A stretch of 44,153 bases of DNA from Aestuariirhabdus sp. (GTDB taxonomy: Bacteria; Pseudomonadota; Gammaproteobacteria; Pseudomonadales; Aestuariirhabdaceae), in NCBI GenBank assembly GCA_030622755.1, contig JAUXFT010000010.1, positions 1-44,153 of the forward strand, given 5' to 3'. The notes beneath the pieces are model-generated. The model searched no databases. It was given only the letters and a program-made list of their open reading frames with translations, and was not told the origin of the DNA. Positions 1 through 8,915 of this stretch are shown here, in pieces. Position 1 is the stretch's first letter. Every line of letters starts with the position of its first letter. The position numbers and the translations under genes were made by a program.

Positions 1-78
1 AAGCCACCTATACTAGATGCCATCAAGTTTTTACTTGACTCCTATTTACTTGACTCCTAATTGGTACACTCTTTTATG

Positions 79-113
79 CCCCGACCATGTATTTGCTGGC
101 GGGGTATTTTTTT
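79..113 (+). terminator. Rho-independent terminator of an upstream gene
   Basis: CCCCG (79-83) pairs with CGGGG (100-104), helped by CCA/TGG inside the stem (one bulged A), and is followed by a T-rich tract (105-113). It reads as a terminator for a plus-strand gene ending left of the window. No coding sequence of that gene is visible. Confidence 0.6.
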
Positions 114-427
114 GCGCGTAGCTTTTCTGCGCGTGTCATAACGCGTCTCACAAACCTCTCGTTAAAAATGCACGATTATTCTGACGCCCGGGAACCGAAT
201 AGATCCGTCAGGCTTATGCAAACATCAGCCACTACCTCTCAATTATTTCACGCTTGAATTTTGAACACATGCTTCAATCTGCACCATCCATGCATAACGG
301 AGATCATTACTGCCTGGCTTTTATTATAAGATTTTTGAATAGTAATCTCATATTTTCGTATAAAGAAATGCGGTATGTAACGTCGCGCTCGATCTATATT
401 CGTTTTTTATTTCACGCTGTTGCTAAA
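114..427. other. Intergenic region without a recognisable gene
   Basis: This stretch between the terminator and the end of lrp is AT-rich. It holds one short plus-strand reading frame (254-454) that runs into the antisense of lrp, has no convincing ribosome binding site and resembles no family. I see no RNA gene or promoter I can defend. Confidence 0.4.
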
Positions 428-922
428 TTAACGGCCATCCTGGACAGGGATTGATAACGTTTCTTTTAGCTCTTCCATCACAATGTAACTCTTGGATTCC
501 CTGACTCCTGGCAGCTTCAATAAAATATCTCCTAAGAGCTCCCTATAAGATGCCATCTCGGAAATTCTCGCTTTCACTAAATAATCAAAATCCCCGGATA
601 CCAGATGGCACTCCAAAACATGAGGCAGACCGATAACTGCCTTGCGAAAATCATCGAAAATATCAGCAGACTTCGAGTACAGGCTAATCTCTACGAAAAC
701 CAATAAGCCTGCCTGCAACATCCGGGGATTCAGTTTGGCGGAATAACCCTGGATAACATCTTCCCTTTCCAGGCGCTTCACACGTTCCATACAGGGGGTG
801 GTGCTCAGCCCAACTTTGTTCGCAAGCTCCACATAAGAGATACGTCCCTCTTTTTGCAGCTCCCTCAGTATATTGCGATCTATGCGATCCAGTTGCCGCA
901 CCGTCTCTTTTTTATTGCGCAT
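428..922 (-). CDS. lrp: Leucine-responsive regulatory protein Lrp
   Basis: Global feast/famine regulator of the Lrp/AsnC family that binds DNA as a multimer and senses leucine or other amino acids. The product is 164 residues, the same length as E. coli Lrp, and collinear with it. The N-terminal winged helix-turn-helix starts with LDRIDRNILRELQKEGRIS and continues with VGLSTTPCMERVKRLER. The C-terminal RAM ligand-binding domain carries the family stretch ECHLVSGDFDYLVKAR. The ATG is preceded by an AGGAG Shine-Dalgarno about 8 nt away. It is transcribed divergently from the XRE/cupin regulator. Such close identity to true Lrp favours this over a specialised AsnC paralogue. Confidence 0.93.
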   Translation of the reverse strand: MRNKKETVRQLDRIDRNILRELQKEGRISYVELANKVGLSTTPCMERVKRLEREDVIQGYSAKLNPRMLQAGLLVFVEISLYSKSADIFDDFRKAVIGLPHVLECHLVSGDFDYLVKARISEMASYRELLGDILLKLPGVRESKSYIVMEELKETLSIPVQDGR

Positions 923-983
923 AATTTGCTCCTGAATACCCGTTATTTATTCGACTTTACCACCAGCTTGCTTCTTATTGGCA

Positions 984-1016
984 GCTATATAATTCATATT
1001 TTCAACAATATATAGC
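984..1016. promoter_or_regulatory. Inverted repeat in the lrp / cupin-regulator intergenic region
   Basis: GCTATATA (984-991) and TATATAGC (1009-1016) form a perfect 8-bp inverted repeat with a 17-nt AT-rich spacer, about 65 nt upstream of the lrp start. Lrp represses its own gene in enterobacteria and binds AT-rich imperfect palindromes, so an autoregulatory operator is plausible. The divergent regulator could equally be the ligand. Confidence 0.3.
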
Positions 1017-1186
1017 GAACACACCTGATTTTAGATCCATGGCACCCTTAGTTGGCTAGGCCCTGCCCAGGCCTTACCGAGTATCATGAAACCTTTCATT
1101 CGTTCGCATGTTGCAAATTTTGAACACTCGTGTGATTATCATTTTATTATCTGTTCCTTACATTTTTTTATTATCGGAGTAACCCT

Positions 1187-1744
1187 TTGGACCCTGTCGA
1201 CGTAGGAGAGCGCCTCAAAACTATCCGTAAATCACACGGCTTATCACAGCGTGAACTGGCTAAACGTGTTGGTGTCACTAACAGCACAATTTCCATGATT
1301 GAAAAAAACAGTGTCAGCCCTTCGGTCAGCTCCCTGAAGAAGGTGCTTAGCGGTATTCCGATGTCACTAGTCGAGTTCTTCTCCATGGATCTCGAACAAA
1401 ACAATCAACAGAAATGCGTATACCGTGCTAACGAACTCCTCAATTTAGGAGTTGCTCCTGTTGAAATGTTGCTTGTCGGTAAAGAACGGCGTGAACGCGC
1501 TATGGCTTTTCTTATCGAAACCCTGCCTCCCGGCAGCGATACAGGCTCAGAAATGCTTAACCATGAGGGCGAAGAAGCCGGTGTAGTTATCGAAGGTAAA
1601 CTAACGCTTACCGTTGGCAATGACGTTTCCGTACTTGAGAAGGGCGATAGCTATTACTTCGACAGCACGCTGCCCCACCGTTTTCAAAACCTCTTTGACG
1701 AGTCCTTACGACTGATAAGCTGCACCACTCCTGCTAATTTTTGA
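1187..1744 (+). CDS. XRE-family regulator with C-terminal cupin domain (PuuR-like)
   Basis: Transcription factor with an N-terminal lambda-repressor-type helix-turn-helix (about residues 7-62: RLKTIRKSHGLSQRELAKRV, then TNSTISMIEK) and a C-terminal small-molecule-binding cupin (about 110-183, with LNHEGEEAGVVIEGKLTLTV and LPHRFQN). The length of 185 residues equals E. coli PuuR, the putrescine-utilisation repressor, and the domain order is the same. No polyamine genes lie nearby, so the ligand is unknown. The start is a TTG, supported by a GGAG-type ribosome binding site 6-7 nt upstream and the lack of any ATG before the helix-turn-helix. Its stop codon nearly touches the next gene, so the two are probably co-transcribed. 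Confidence 0.85.
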   Translation: MDPVDVGERLKTIRKSHGLSQRELAKRVGVTNSTISMIEKNSVSPSVSSLKKVLSGIPMSLVEFFSMDLEQNNQQKCVYRANELLNLGVAPVEMLLVGKERRERAMAFLIETLPPGSDTGSEMLNHEGEEAGVVIEGKLTLTVGNDVSVLEKGDSYYFDSTLPHRFQNLFDESLRLISCTTPANF

Positions 1745-1749
1745 TTGTC

Positions 1750-2154
1750 ATGAGCAACAACGTAAAGAGTCTGTTTTTTCCGGCTAACAACCGTGGTTTT
1801 ATCGGTAAACGCTGGCTAATGATAAGCCTGCGCACCCTTCACCTGGTTGGTATATGTGGAATTGGCGCGAACTTTTTATTCGAGCTGAGCATCGAGCAAT
1901 CTCACTCTTATCTTTACCTCACTTTCTTTAGTGGTATCGCTATGGTGCTGATCGAGCTATGGAGCAACGGCGTTTGGCTTCTTCAACTCAAGGGAATGGC
2001 TATTGTCGTGAAGCTTCTATTGATAGGAGCGATGCTATGGTGGCCAAATTATTCCGCGGTGCTATTTATAGCCGCTGTTATTATCTCGGGAATAAGTTCT
2101 CATGCTCCGGGCTACATTCGATATTACTCAGTCTGGCATCGACGGCGTATCTGA
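1750..2154 (+). CDS. Small integral membrane protein of unknown function
   Basis: I do not recognise the family. The 134-residue product (ATG at 1750) has four predicted membrane helices, about residues 27-46, 55-75, 83-99 and 101-116, and a basic tail ending in HRRRI. A near-C-terminal SHAPGYIRYYS stretch looks like a conserved motif. A TTG at 1741 would overlap the regulator's stop codon, but the ATG is the more likely start. Being 5 nt downstream of the cupin regulator, it may be its target or partner, for example a transporter or sensor. That is inference only. Confidence 0.6.
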   Translation: MSNNVKSLFFPANNRGFIGKRWLMISLRTLHLVGICGIGANFLFELSIEQSHSYLYLTFFSGIAMVLIELWSNGVWLLQLKGMAIVVKLLLIGAMLWWPNYSAVLFIAAVIISGISSHAPGYIRYYSVWHRRRI

Positions 2155-2182
2155 ATAGTTTCATTCCCGGCATGATTTGATT

Positions 2183-2219
2183 GTTAATAAAAAGGACCCA
2201 ATGGGTCCTTTTTATTAAC
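2183..2219. terminator. Bidirectional terminator, perfect 17-bp inverted repeat
   Basis: The 17-nt arms 2183-2199 and 2203-2219 are exactly complementary around a 3-nt AAT loop. The core is AGGACCC/GGGTCCT, flanked by A-rich and T-rich outer stems, so it gives a GC stem followed by U-run in both directions. It lies between the convergent membrane-protein gene and RND pump gene and serves both. Confidence 0.9.
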
Positions 2220-2242
2220 TCGCCGCTATTCAAGCCTATCTA

Positions 2243-5200
2243 TCACGCACCCTCTTTAGCGACATCCTGATCAATTTTTGCCGGGTTAGGTACCTTAAAC
2301 AAAATAGCATAGAGGATTGGAATAACGATCAGTGTCAATACCGTAGCAAAACCCAACCCAAACATAATCGTTAGTGCCATGTTGACGAAAAACACATCTG
2401 GCAAGAGCGGAATCATCCCTAGAATCGTGGTACTCGCCGCCATCATCACCGGTCGCATCCGACTTACCGCCGCATCCAGAATACCCATATAGGGATCTTT
2501 TCCAGCAGCAATTTGCAGATCGATCTCCTCGATTAATACAATGGCATTCTTTATCAGTAAACCCACCAGGCTAAGCGCACCCAGCAATGCCATAAAATCA
2601 AATGCGCCATTAGTTAACAACAATCCCGCGCTGATTCCAATCACGGCCAGGGGTACCGTCAACCAGATAATCAATGGCTGGCGAATCTTGCCGAACAGCA
2701 GAATGGTGACGATGATCATCATCATGAATCCACCAGGCAAAGCGCCGAATAACGCCCTCTGTGCATTCGCGGTATCTTCATACTCTCCACCCCATTCCAG
2801 GATATATCCCGGCGGTAATTCCATGGCCTCTATTTGCGGCTTCACTCGGCTAAATAAGGGCGTAGCTAACTCGCCTGTCGGGTTTGCAGAAGCAATAATG
2901 GTCGCGCGTCGATCCCGGTTGCGGATAATCGCGTTTTCCCAAACCGTTTGCCACTCCGTAACTACCTGGCCAACAGGAATGGCCGTATCCAGTACCGGAC
3001 TCCACACCTGAATATCCTGCAGGCTGGATACATCCTGCCGCTCTACGTGTGGTGGCCACATGATCATCGGCAATAACCGAATCCCGTCCCGATACAGACC
3101 CACCTGAGTTCCCTCAAAACTTTGCTGCAACGCGTTGGCAAGGTCATGTCGAGTAATACCCAGCTGTCGTCCTACGCTTTCGTTGAAAACCGGGCGAATC
3201 AACTTAACCGGCTGTCGCCAGTCATCACGGATATCCTTGGCCTCATGATCTGCCCTGTAGATAGCCTGAGTCTGCTCAGACAATTCACGCAGCACTGTAT
3301 GATCCGGACCACTAAAGCGGGCCTCTATTTTTGAGTCACGTCCGGGCCCAATGCGTAGGTTCTTTACCTTGGGTTCGGTGTTAGGGAAATTAGCCGCCAT
3401 AAAGTCTTCGATCTTCAGCTTTAAGGGTGCTATCTGCTCCCTCGACTCTACCTCCACAATAATCTGGCCATAAGCCGTACTTGGCGATTCCGGTGTGTAT
3501 ACCAGGGTGAATCTGTCTGCTCCGCCTCCTACAAAGGAAGAGGTGCTAACCACGTCCTGCTGCTCACGAATATATTTATCTATTTCCAACAAGTCATCGC
3601 GAGTATGGCGAATATCGGTGCCTTCAATCTCCCATAAATCGACAAAAAACAGCGGCGTATTAGAATCCGGAAAGAAGGCCTGGCGTACGTATCCGAAGCC
3701 CAGTATCGATGCCACGAAAAGGACCATCACGAGAGTAATACTCACGTAGCGAAAGCGTACCGCCTTATCCAAAAAACCTCGATAGATACGAAAGCCAGCG
3801 CCTGAGTATGCATCAGAGTTGGCTCCATCTTCGGCTTTGGCATCGGGTTTGATCAGCCAGGCACAGAGCATCGGGGTGGTGGTAATTGCGGTAAACCAGC
3901 TCAACAGCAACGAAATTAAAACGACCCAAAACAGTGAGTTTACAAATTCTCCTGTGGCATCCTGCGATAAGCCAATGGCTGAAAATGCCAGGATACCAAC
4001 GATGGTGCCTCCGAGCAGGGGCCAGATAGTCTGATTGACCACTTCACCGCCGGCTTTAACCGGATCCATACCACCACGTATTCGAACCAGCATCCCTTCA
4101 GCTACCACAATGGCATTATCGACCAGCATACCCAATGCGATAATCAGCGCGCCAAGGGAAATTCGTTGCAACTCAATTCCCTTCATATCCATAAACCATA
4201 ATGTGCCGCTCACGGTAATCAACAGCACCGCGCCGATAATCAGACCAACTCGAAGACCCATGAAGAAAAGCAACACCACGATCACAATCACCAGCGCCTG
4301 GCCCACGCTAATCACAAAACCGTTAACCGATTTTTCGACCTCCGCAGCCTGATCGTAGATACGGGTAAACTCGATACCCAACGGCGCAAGTTCCAACAGC
4401 TCTTGTATACGCTTTGACAAAGCCTTGCCAACAGCAGCAACGTTAACTCCCGACGACATGGATATCCCAAGAGTCAGTGCCGGATCACCATTTGCATATA
4501 TCAGTTGCTTGGGAACTTCATCATAACCACGGATAACGGTTGCGATATCTTTCAGGTAGATCAACCGGCGATTCTCACTGCTAATCAGCACGTTACCGAC
4601 ATCCTTAACAGAATGGGATTCGCCGGTTGGCTCGATACGAATGTAATCGTTACCTACACGAATGTGGCCAGCGTCGGCCACGACATTCTGGCTTTTCAAA
4701 ACATTGGTAATATTCTGTGGAGAAATACCCAGCTCGGCCATTCGATTGCGAGATAACTCTATATAAACCACCTCATCCACATATCCGCCGATCACCACTT
4801 TGCGAACACCCGGCACCAACACCAACTCTTTTTTCAAAAAGTCGGCGTAATCCTTAAGATCACGATAGGTGTAGCCTTCTCCGGTCAAGCCATAGTAGAT
4901 GCCATAAACATCCGCATACTCATCATACACAACGGACGGCAGCGCCCCGGGTGGCAGTTTTTTCTGCATATCACCGATTTTGCGCCGAAGTTCATCATAG
5001 ATTTGCGGGAAGCCTGCCTTACGGTATTTATCCTCAAATTCGACATTGACCTCAGAGTAACCTTCGCGAGAGACCGACATTTTTATACGCTTCAACTGCT
5101 CCATCTCCTGAACAGCATCTTCAATGTGATACGTCACCTCGTCATTAACCTGGCTTGCGTTAGCACCAGGATACAGCGTAAAGACTTTAGCCTCTTTAAT

Positions 5201-5323
5201 GGTGAACTCAGGGTCTTCCAGCTTACCCATCCCTTCGTAGGCGCCCAAACCTCCACCCACCAGAATGATGACCACTAACCAGGTTATTACTTTGTTGGTT
5301 ATCGAATACTCAGCAATATTCAT
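2243..5323 (-). CDS. RND-family efflux pump, inner-membrane permease subunit
   Basis: Proton-driven inner-membrane exporter of the AcrB/HAE-type RND superfamily, 1026 residues. It has the usual duplicated plan: a first transmembrane helix (about 12-30), a large periplasmic loop, helices 2-6 (about 340-480), then a second helix/loop/helices set ending near residue 1010. In the fourth-helix proton relay the sequence is GMLVDNAIVVAEG, so only the first of AcrB's two aspartates is kept (D402) and the second is Asn (N403). The reciprocal segment GLLIKNAIVLIEEID keeps the relay lysine. It lies 47 nt downstream of its adaptor in one operon. No outer-membrane channel gene is adjacent, so a TolC-like partner is probably shared. 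The substrate cannot be told. Confidence 0.9.
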   Translation of the reverse strand: MNIAEYSITNKVITWLVVIILVGGGLGAYEGMGKLEDPEFTIKEAKVFTLYPGANASQVNDEVTYHIEDAVQEMEQLKRIKMSVSREGYSEVNVEFEDKYRKAGFPQIYDELRRKIGDMQKKLPPGALPSVVYDEYADVYGIYYGLTGEGYTYRDLKDYADFLKKELVLVPGVRKVVIGGYVDEVVYIELSRNRMAELGISPQNITNVLKSQNVVADAGHIRVGNDYIRIEPTGESHSVKDVGNVLISSENRRLIYLKDIATVIRGYDEVPKQLIYANGDPALTLGISMSSGVNVAAVGKALSKRIQELLELAPLGIEFTRIYDQAAEVEKSVNGFVISVGQALVIVIVVLLFFMGLRVGLIIGAVLLITVSGTLWFMDMKGIELQRISLGALIIALGMLVDNAIVVAEGMLVRIRGGMDPVKAGGEVVNQTIWPLLGGTIVGILAFSAIGLSQDATGEFVNSLFWVVLISLLLSWFTAITTTPMLCAWLIKPDAKAEDGANSDAYSGAGFRIYRGFLDKAVRFRYVSITLVMVLFVASILGFGYVRQAFFPDSNTPLFFVDLWEIEGTDIRHTRDDLLEIDKYIREQQDVVSTSSFVGGGADRFTLVYTPESPSTAYGQIIVEVESREQIAPLKLKIEDFMAANFPNTEPKVKNLRIGPGRDSKIEARFSGPDHTVLRELSEQTQAIYRADHEAKDIRDDWRQPVKLIRPVFNESVGRQLGITRHDLANALQQSFEGTQVGLYRDGIRLLPMIMWPPHVERQDVSSLQDIQVWSPVLDTAIPVGQVVTEWQTVWENAIIRNRDRRATIIASANPTGELATPLFSRVKPQIEAMELPPGYILEWGGEYEDTANAQRALFGALPGGFMMMIIVTILLFGKIRQPLIIWLTVPLAVIGISAGLLLTNGAFDFMALLGALSLVGLLIKNAIVLIEEIDLQIAAGKDPYMGILDAAVSRMRPVMMAASTTILGMIPLLPDVFFVNMALTIMFGLGFATVLTLIVIPILYAILFKVPNPAKIDQDVAKEGA

Positions 5324-5370
5324 GTTTTGTCCTTAATGAAGAGGGCATATCACAAGCCATGAACCACGCC

Positions 5371-6471
5371 TTATTTAGTGGCTGCAGCGGGCTCAGTAAA
5401 GGGCTCAGCTTGCTCTATTTTCGGAAGCAAACGAACTTTCATGCCATCGACCAGAAAGGCGATGCCGGCAATAACCACTCTTTGCCCCTCCTCCAAACCT
5501 TCTATCACCTCAATGGTGTTGCCATGCATCTCTCCAGCTGTGACCTGCTGCGATTTAACGGTCATGGACATCTCATCGACCACCCATACACGAGGGTTCT
5601 GGTTAATGTCACCAAAAATTGCGGCCGTCGGTACCATGTAGGCAACGTTCGACATGTGAGTATCACTCATATCCACCGTCACTGACGTGGTCATACCCGG
5701 CAGTATAATGTGATTGGTCGGTCTCTCCATTGCCAGTGTTACCCGAAAGGTTTGCGTCTGCGAATCAGCAACCGCGGAATATTCCTTTAATTTCAACTCG
5801 AAGGTTTTATCTCCAAAGACGGCAGATACCTTGGGTCTGTAACTCTCTTCACGTAAACGCCGAACATCCCCTTCCGGAATATCAATCTTCACCTCGAGCG
5901 AACTGAGATCCTGTAGCTCCACGATGGTCTGCTTGGCCTGAATCTCTTCAAAGTTTTGCACCAGACGTTGGGCAACCTGACCGGCAAAGGGGGCTTTCAA
6001 ATCCGTATATGCCAAATCTTGACGTGCCGTGGCCAGGGCGGCATCCGCACTTTGGTACGTAGAGTACAGCCTGTCATGGTCGGCTTTGGATATGTGCCCA
6101 TCGGGCAGCAGTTTTTCCGCGCGCAAAAAATTTGCCTTGGCCTCCTGATATCGGGCGCGACGATCACGGGCGACGATCTCCAGATCCGTTCTATCCAGTT
6201 GCGCAATGATTTGTCCCTTCTCTACGATATCTCCCTCTTTTGCTGGCAATTGTTTCAGAATGCCGGAGACTCGAAACGACAGGTCGACCTTTTGATTGGC
6301 ATCAATGACACCAGGAAACACTCTGACGGCCATCGAACCCGGAGCTGTTACCATATATGTTTTTACCGGACGAACTGCCTCTGCAGTTTCCTCTGGTTGC
6401 TGTTCTCCGCAACCCACAAGCAGAAGTGGTATGATTGCAACGCAGATCAAGCCACCAAAAGTTTTACTCAT
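5371..6471 (-). CDS. RND efflux periplasmic adaptor, lipoprotein (membrane fusion protein)
   Basis: Periplasmic adaptor that couples the RND permease to an outer-membrane channel. From the chosen ATG (6471, preceded by GGAG) the protein begins MSKTFGGLICVAIIPLLLVGC, a lipoprotein signal with lipobox LVGC, so the mature protein is lipid-anchored. Next come a lipoyl/barrel-sandwich half (VSGILKQLPAKEGDIVEKGQ), an alpha-hairpin (about residues 95-145), the second lipoyl half (LKAPFAGQVAQRLVQNFEEI), a beta-barrel and a membrane-proximal domain ending near residue 350. In-frame ATGs at 6483 and 6543 would extend it by 4 or 24 residues. The extension from 6543 would bury the signal peptide, so it is unlikely. 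Confidence 0.88.
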   Translation of the reverse strand: MSKTFGGLICVAIIPLLLVGCGEQQPEETAEAVRPVKTYMVTAPGSMAVRVFPGVIDANQKVDLSFRVSGILKQLPAKEGDIVEKGQIIAQLDRTDLEIVARDRRARYQEAKANFLRAEKLLPDGHISKADHDRLYSTYQSADAALATARQDLAYTDLKAPFAGQVAQRLVQNFEEIQAKQTIVELQDLSSLEVKIDIPEGDVRRLREESYRPKVSAVFGDKTFELKLKEYSAVADSQTQTFRVTLAMERPTNHIILPGMTTSVTVDMSDTHMSNVAYMVPTAAIFGDINQNPRVWVVDEMSMTVKSQQVTAGEMHGNTIEVIEGLEEGQRVVIAGIAFLVDGMKVRLLPKIEQAEPFTEPAAATK

Positions 6472-6540
6472 ATACTTCTCCATAAAATCACATCCATCCC
6501 TACTGCATGATGAAACCTCAGCAGGAACAATGAAGCCCTG

Positions 6541-6594
6541 CAATTCGCTAATTGTGGCACAGCATAATACCGTCTGCTTGTTATCAATTCGCTA
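6541..6594. repeat. Direct repeat and palindrome between efflux operon and cls
   Basis: The decamer CAATTCGCTA occurs at 6541-6550 and again at 6585-6594. The first copy is also part of a palindrome, CAATT-CGCT-AATTG (6541-6554). It lies about 60 nt upstream of the adaptor gene, where a repressor or activator of the pump could bind. No regulator gene is adjacent. Confidence 0.3.
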
Positions 6595-6668
6595 GTTTTC
6601 TTGGTATTAGAAGGCATTAGTAGCTTTAATCTATATTATCACTTCTTCTTCATGAAAATTACTGCACC

Positions 6669-8132
6669 GTGATCAGCGAAACGACCCTCTATAGCATTCT
6701 GGCTGCCCTACTCCACTTAACCGTGGCATTGACGCTGGCTATTCGCATCGTACTCAAGCGACGTCCGGTGGGTGTCTCGCTGGCATGGCTACTTCTACTG
6801 GTGTTGCTGCCTGTTGCAGGGATTGCTCTTTACCTGCTGATTGGTGATCACCGCCTTGGCAACAAGCGCTTGAATCGCGCCGCCAGATTACTACCCGCTT
6901 ATACCCGCTGGGCCGAGCAAATGAGCGATACTCATCCTGAATGTCTGCCCGATTTAGCGCCTTGCTATCAAGGGGTTTATCAACTCTCTCAGCGATCTTT
7001 AGGGGTTCCTGTGCTCGGCAATAATCAGCTCACACTAATGACAGACTCTCTGAATATTCTCTCGAGCATTATCGAAGATATCGAGCACGCACAACATTTT
7101 TGTCACTTGCAATTCTACATCTGGGCAGATGGAGGTTCAGCGGATAAGGTTACCGAAGCCCTGATTGATGCAGCTCAGCGGGGGGTAGAATGCCGCGTGC
7201 TGGTCGATGGCGTAGGCAGCTCAAAATTCATCAACAGCGAATGGCCCAGGCTAATGCGCGAGCAGGGCATTCAGGTAAAGGTTGCTTTACCGGTTGGCCC
7301 CATGCGGCTCTTTCTGGAACGATTGGACCTGCGCAACCACCGAAAAATTGTCGTGATAGATGATGCCATTGGTTACACAGGCAGCATGAACTTGCTGGAT
7401 CCACGCCAATTCAAACAGGACGAAGGGGTCGGACAATGGATTGATGCGATGGCTCGTGTACAGGGTCCCGCTGTACACGCCCTGAACGCCGTTTTCCTTT
7501 GGGACTGGCATATTGAAACGGGTCAATCCATCGATGTGTTTCTGGAATATAGCCATCTGCAAATTCCCGAATCCGGCGAGCAGGGCAGGGGGCTACAGGT
7601 TGTGCCTTCCGGCCCAGATGATACTCGCGAACTGATTCATCAGCTTTTATTGGCCACCCTCTATTCTGCGCAACAGGAACTGGTGATCACCACGCCTTAT
7701 TTCGTTCCTGACGAGTCCTTGATGACCGCATTAAAATCGGCTGCCAGGCGCGGCATCAAAGTCCAGCTCATCCTTCCCAAGCGCGTTGATTCGAGGCTGG
7801 TTCGCTATGCCAGTCGTTCCTACTTCCAGGAACTGCTCGACGCTGGCGTTGAAATCTGGGAGTTTTACGGAGGCTTACTGCACACCAAGAGCGTGCTGGT
7901 TGACCGGCACATCGCTATATTTGGCACGGTGAATCTCGATATGCGCAGCGTATGGCTCAACTTCGAAGTGTCACTGGTGGTTTTCGATAAAACCTTTGGA
8001 GAAGCCCTGGGCTATTTACAAAACAGCTATATGACCGAGAGTGAAAAACTCTCGGGTTCCGACTGGAAAAAACGCCCTCTTGCTCGACGCCTGGCCGAAA
8101 ATATTGCCCAGCTAACCAGCCCGCTATTATAA
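6669..8132 (+). CDS. cls: Cardiolipin synthase (phospholipase D family)
   Basis: Membrane enzyme that condenses two phosphatidylglycerol molecules into cardiolipin and glycerol. At 487 residues it matches ClsA-type enzymes (E. coli ClsA 486). Two N-terminal membrane helices (about 8-28 and 36-57) precede two phospholipase-D catalytic halves, each with an intact HKD motif: H224-K226-D231 (HRKIVVID) followed by TGSMNLLD, and H405-K407-D412 (HTKSVLVD) followed by GTVNLDMRS. The start is GTG with no strong Shine-Dalgarno. No ATG exists before the first helix. It is transcribed alone, divergent from the efflux operon. Confidence 0.92.
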   Translation: MISETTLYSILAALLHLTVALTLAIRIVLKRRPVGVSLAWLLLLVLLPVAGIALYLLIGDHRLGNKRLNRAARLLPAYTRWAEQMSDTHPECLPDLAPCYQGVYQLSQRSLGVPVLGNNQLTLMTDSLNILSSIIEDIEHAQHFCHLQFYIWADGGSADKVTEALIDAAQRGVECRVLVDGVGSSKFINSEWPRLMREQGIQVKVALPVGPMRLFLERLDLRNHRKIVVIDDAIGYTGSMNLLDPRQFKQDEGVGQWIDAMARVQGPAVHALNAVFLWDWHIETGQSIDVFLEYSHLQIPESGEQGRGLQVVPSGPDDTRELIHQLLLATLYSAQQELVITTPYFVPDESLMTALKSAARRGIKVQLILPKRVDSRLVRYASRSYFQELLDAGVEIWEFYGGLLHTKSVLVDRHIAIFGTVNLDMRSVWLNFEVSLVVFDKTFGEALGYLQNSYMTESEKLSGSDWKKRPLARRLAENIAQLTSPLL

Positions 8133-8397
8133 GAAAAGCATAAGGGAAATCCTGAGGTATTCAGAAACATTAAAACGGCTGATGTTCTTCGTATAAAACA
8201 GCACCAACACCGTAGCTAGCCCTGTAGATAGGGGCGTCTGTTTAAATCTATCTGTCTGTGGAAAACCTGTGGAACAGTGGGGATATCTTGGAAACAGGCA
8301 CGACAAATCCGAGCAACTTTACTTTAGTAGCCACTCAGAATGTCAAAGTTATGCACAGCATCCGCGGGAGTCATTCCCCCAACGAAAGCAATATCGG

Positions 8398-8562
8398 CTA
8401 GATATCACTCCAGTAGGTGTTGCCGATCATGGTATCCAGTTTTTTGTTATCGAAATGGTCTTCTATGGCCCTGCGGACAAACAGAGAACGTGTAGCATTT
8501 TTCTCTTTTATCGCCCTGGTCGCATTTTGCTTACTGCGCTTCTTGATATTTGCGTTTTGCAT
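8398..8562 (-). CDS. Very small basic protein, possibly PA3496-like
   Basis: A 54-residue lysine/arginine-rich product whose start ATG (8562) has an AGGGGA ribosome binding site 6 nt upstream; the longer upstream frame lacks such support. The segment RSLFVRRAIEDHFDNKKLD resembles the small PA3496-type proteins of Pseudomonas, which have been linked to the envelope, but the match is short and from memory. It follows the phoU gene on the same strand after a gap of about 350 nt, with its own candidate promoter, so it is probably not part of the pst operon. A plus-strand frame across the same bases (8269-8667) is judged spurious. Confidence 0.55.
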   Translation of the reverse strand: MQNANIKKRSKQNATRAIKEKNATRSLFVRRAIEDHFDNKKLDTMIGNTYWSDI

Positions 8563-8915
8563 ATCGATCCCCTGTTTACAGCCATTATTGTTTTTATAGG
8601 TAATCAGTACAGTTACAAAATAAAAAAAACTACCATTAAGCGCAAGAAAAATATCTGTTATTTCTAAAAATAATATGAGTTTTGTTCCTGGTGCTACATA
8701 AAGAGGCAATGCCAGCTCAATTCTCCACAGCTTTCCGTTAAAAGTGGGTATATTTGAAACATTCGCCGCGACATGGCTTTTTAAAGTTCACATATCCAAA
8801 ACCGTTGAATATATACGCCAGCGACTTAGCGCTCGCGCTAAATAACGGCAGCAGGATTGGGTGACGATGCGCTAATCTGTAGAAGTTCAGCAATGAAACA
8901 TCGCCTGTTATTTTA
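8563..8915. other. Gap between phoU and the small basic protein
   Basis: Besides the candidate promoter at 8593-8620, this stretch holds a short inverted repeat at 8826-8841 (TTAGCGC ... GCGCTAA) in the 3' region of the phoU transcript. It has no U-run, so I do not call it a terminator. I see no gene here. Confidence 0.4.
8593..8620 (-). promoter_or_regulatory. Candidate sigma-70 promoter of the small basic protein
   Basis: Reading the minus strand, TTTTGT (8615-8620) lies 16 nt before TATAAA (8593-8598), about 30 nt upstream of the start codon at 8562. The -10 is good and the -35 is weak. Confidence 0.4.

Noticed and set aside
254-454. 66-residue plus-strand frame before lrp
   Set aside because: No ribosome binding site, no family likeness, and it runs into the 3' end of lrp.
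8249-8357. DnaA-box-like words (TGTGGAAAA, TGTGGAACA, TTATGCACA) after cls
   Set aside because: Only partial matches without regular spacing, no AT-rich unwinding region and no dnaA/dnaN or gidA neighbours; not an origin.
8269-8667. 132-residue plus-strand frame opposite the small basic protein
   Set aside because: No Shine-Dalgarno or family likeness; the minus-strand gene has both a ribosome binding site and a candidate promoter.
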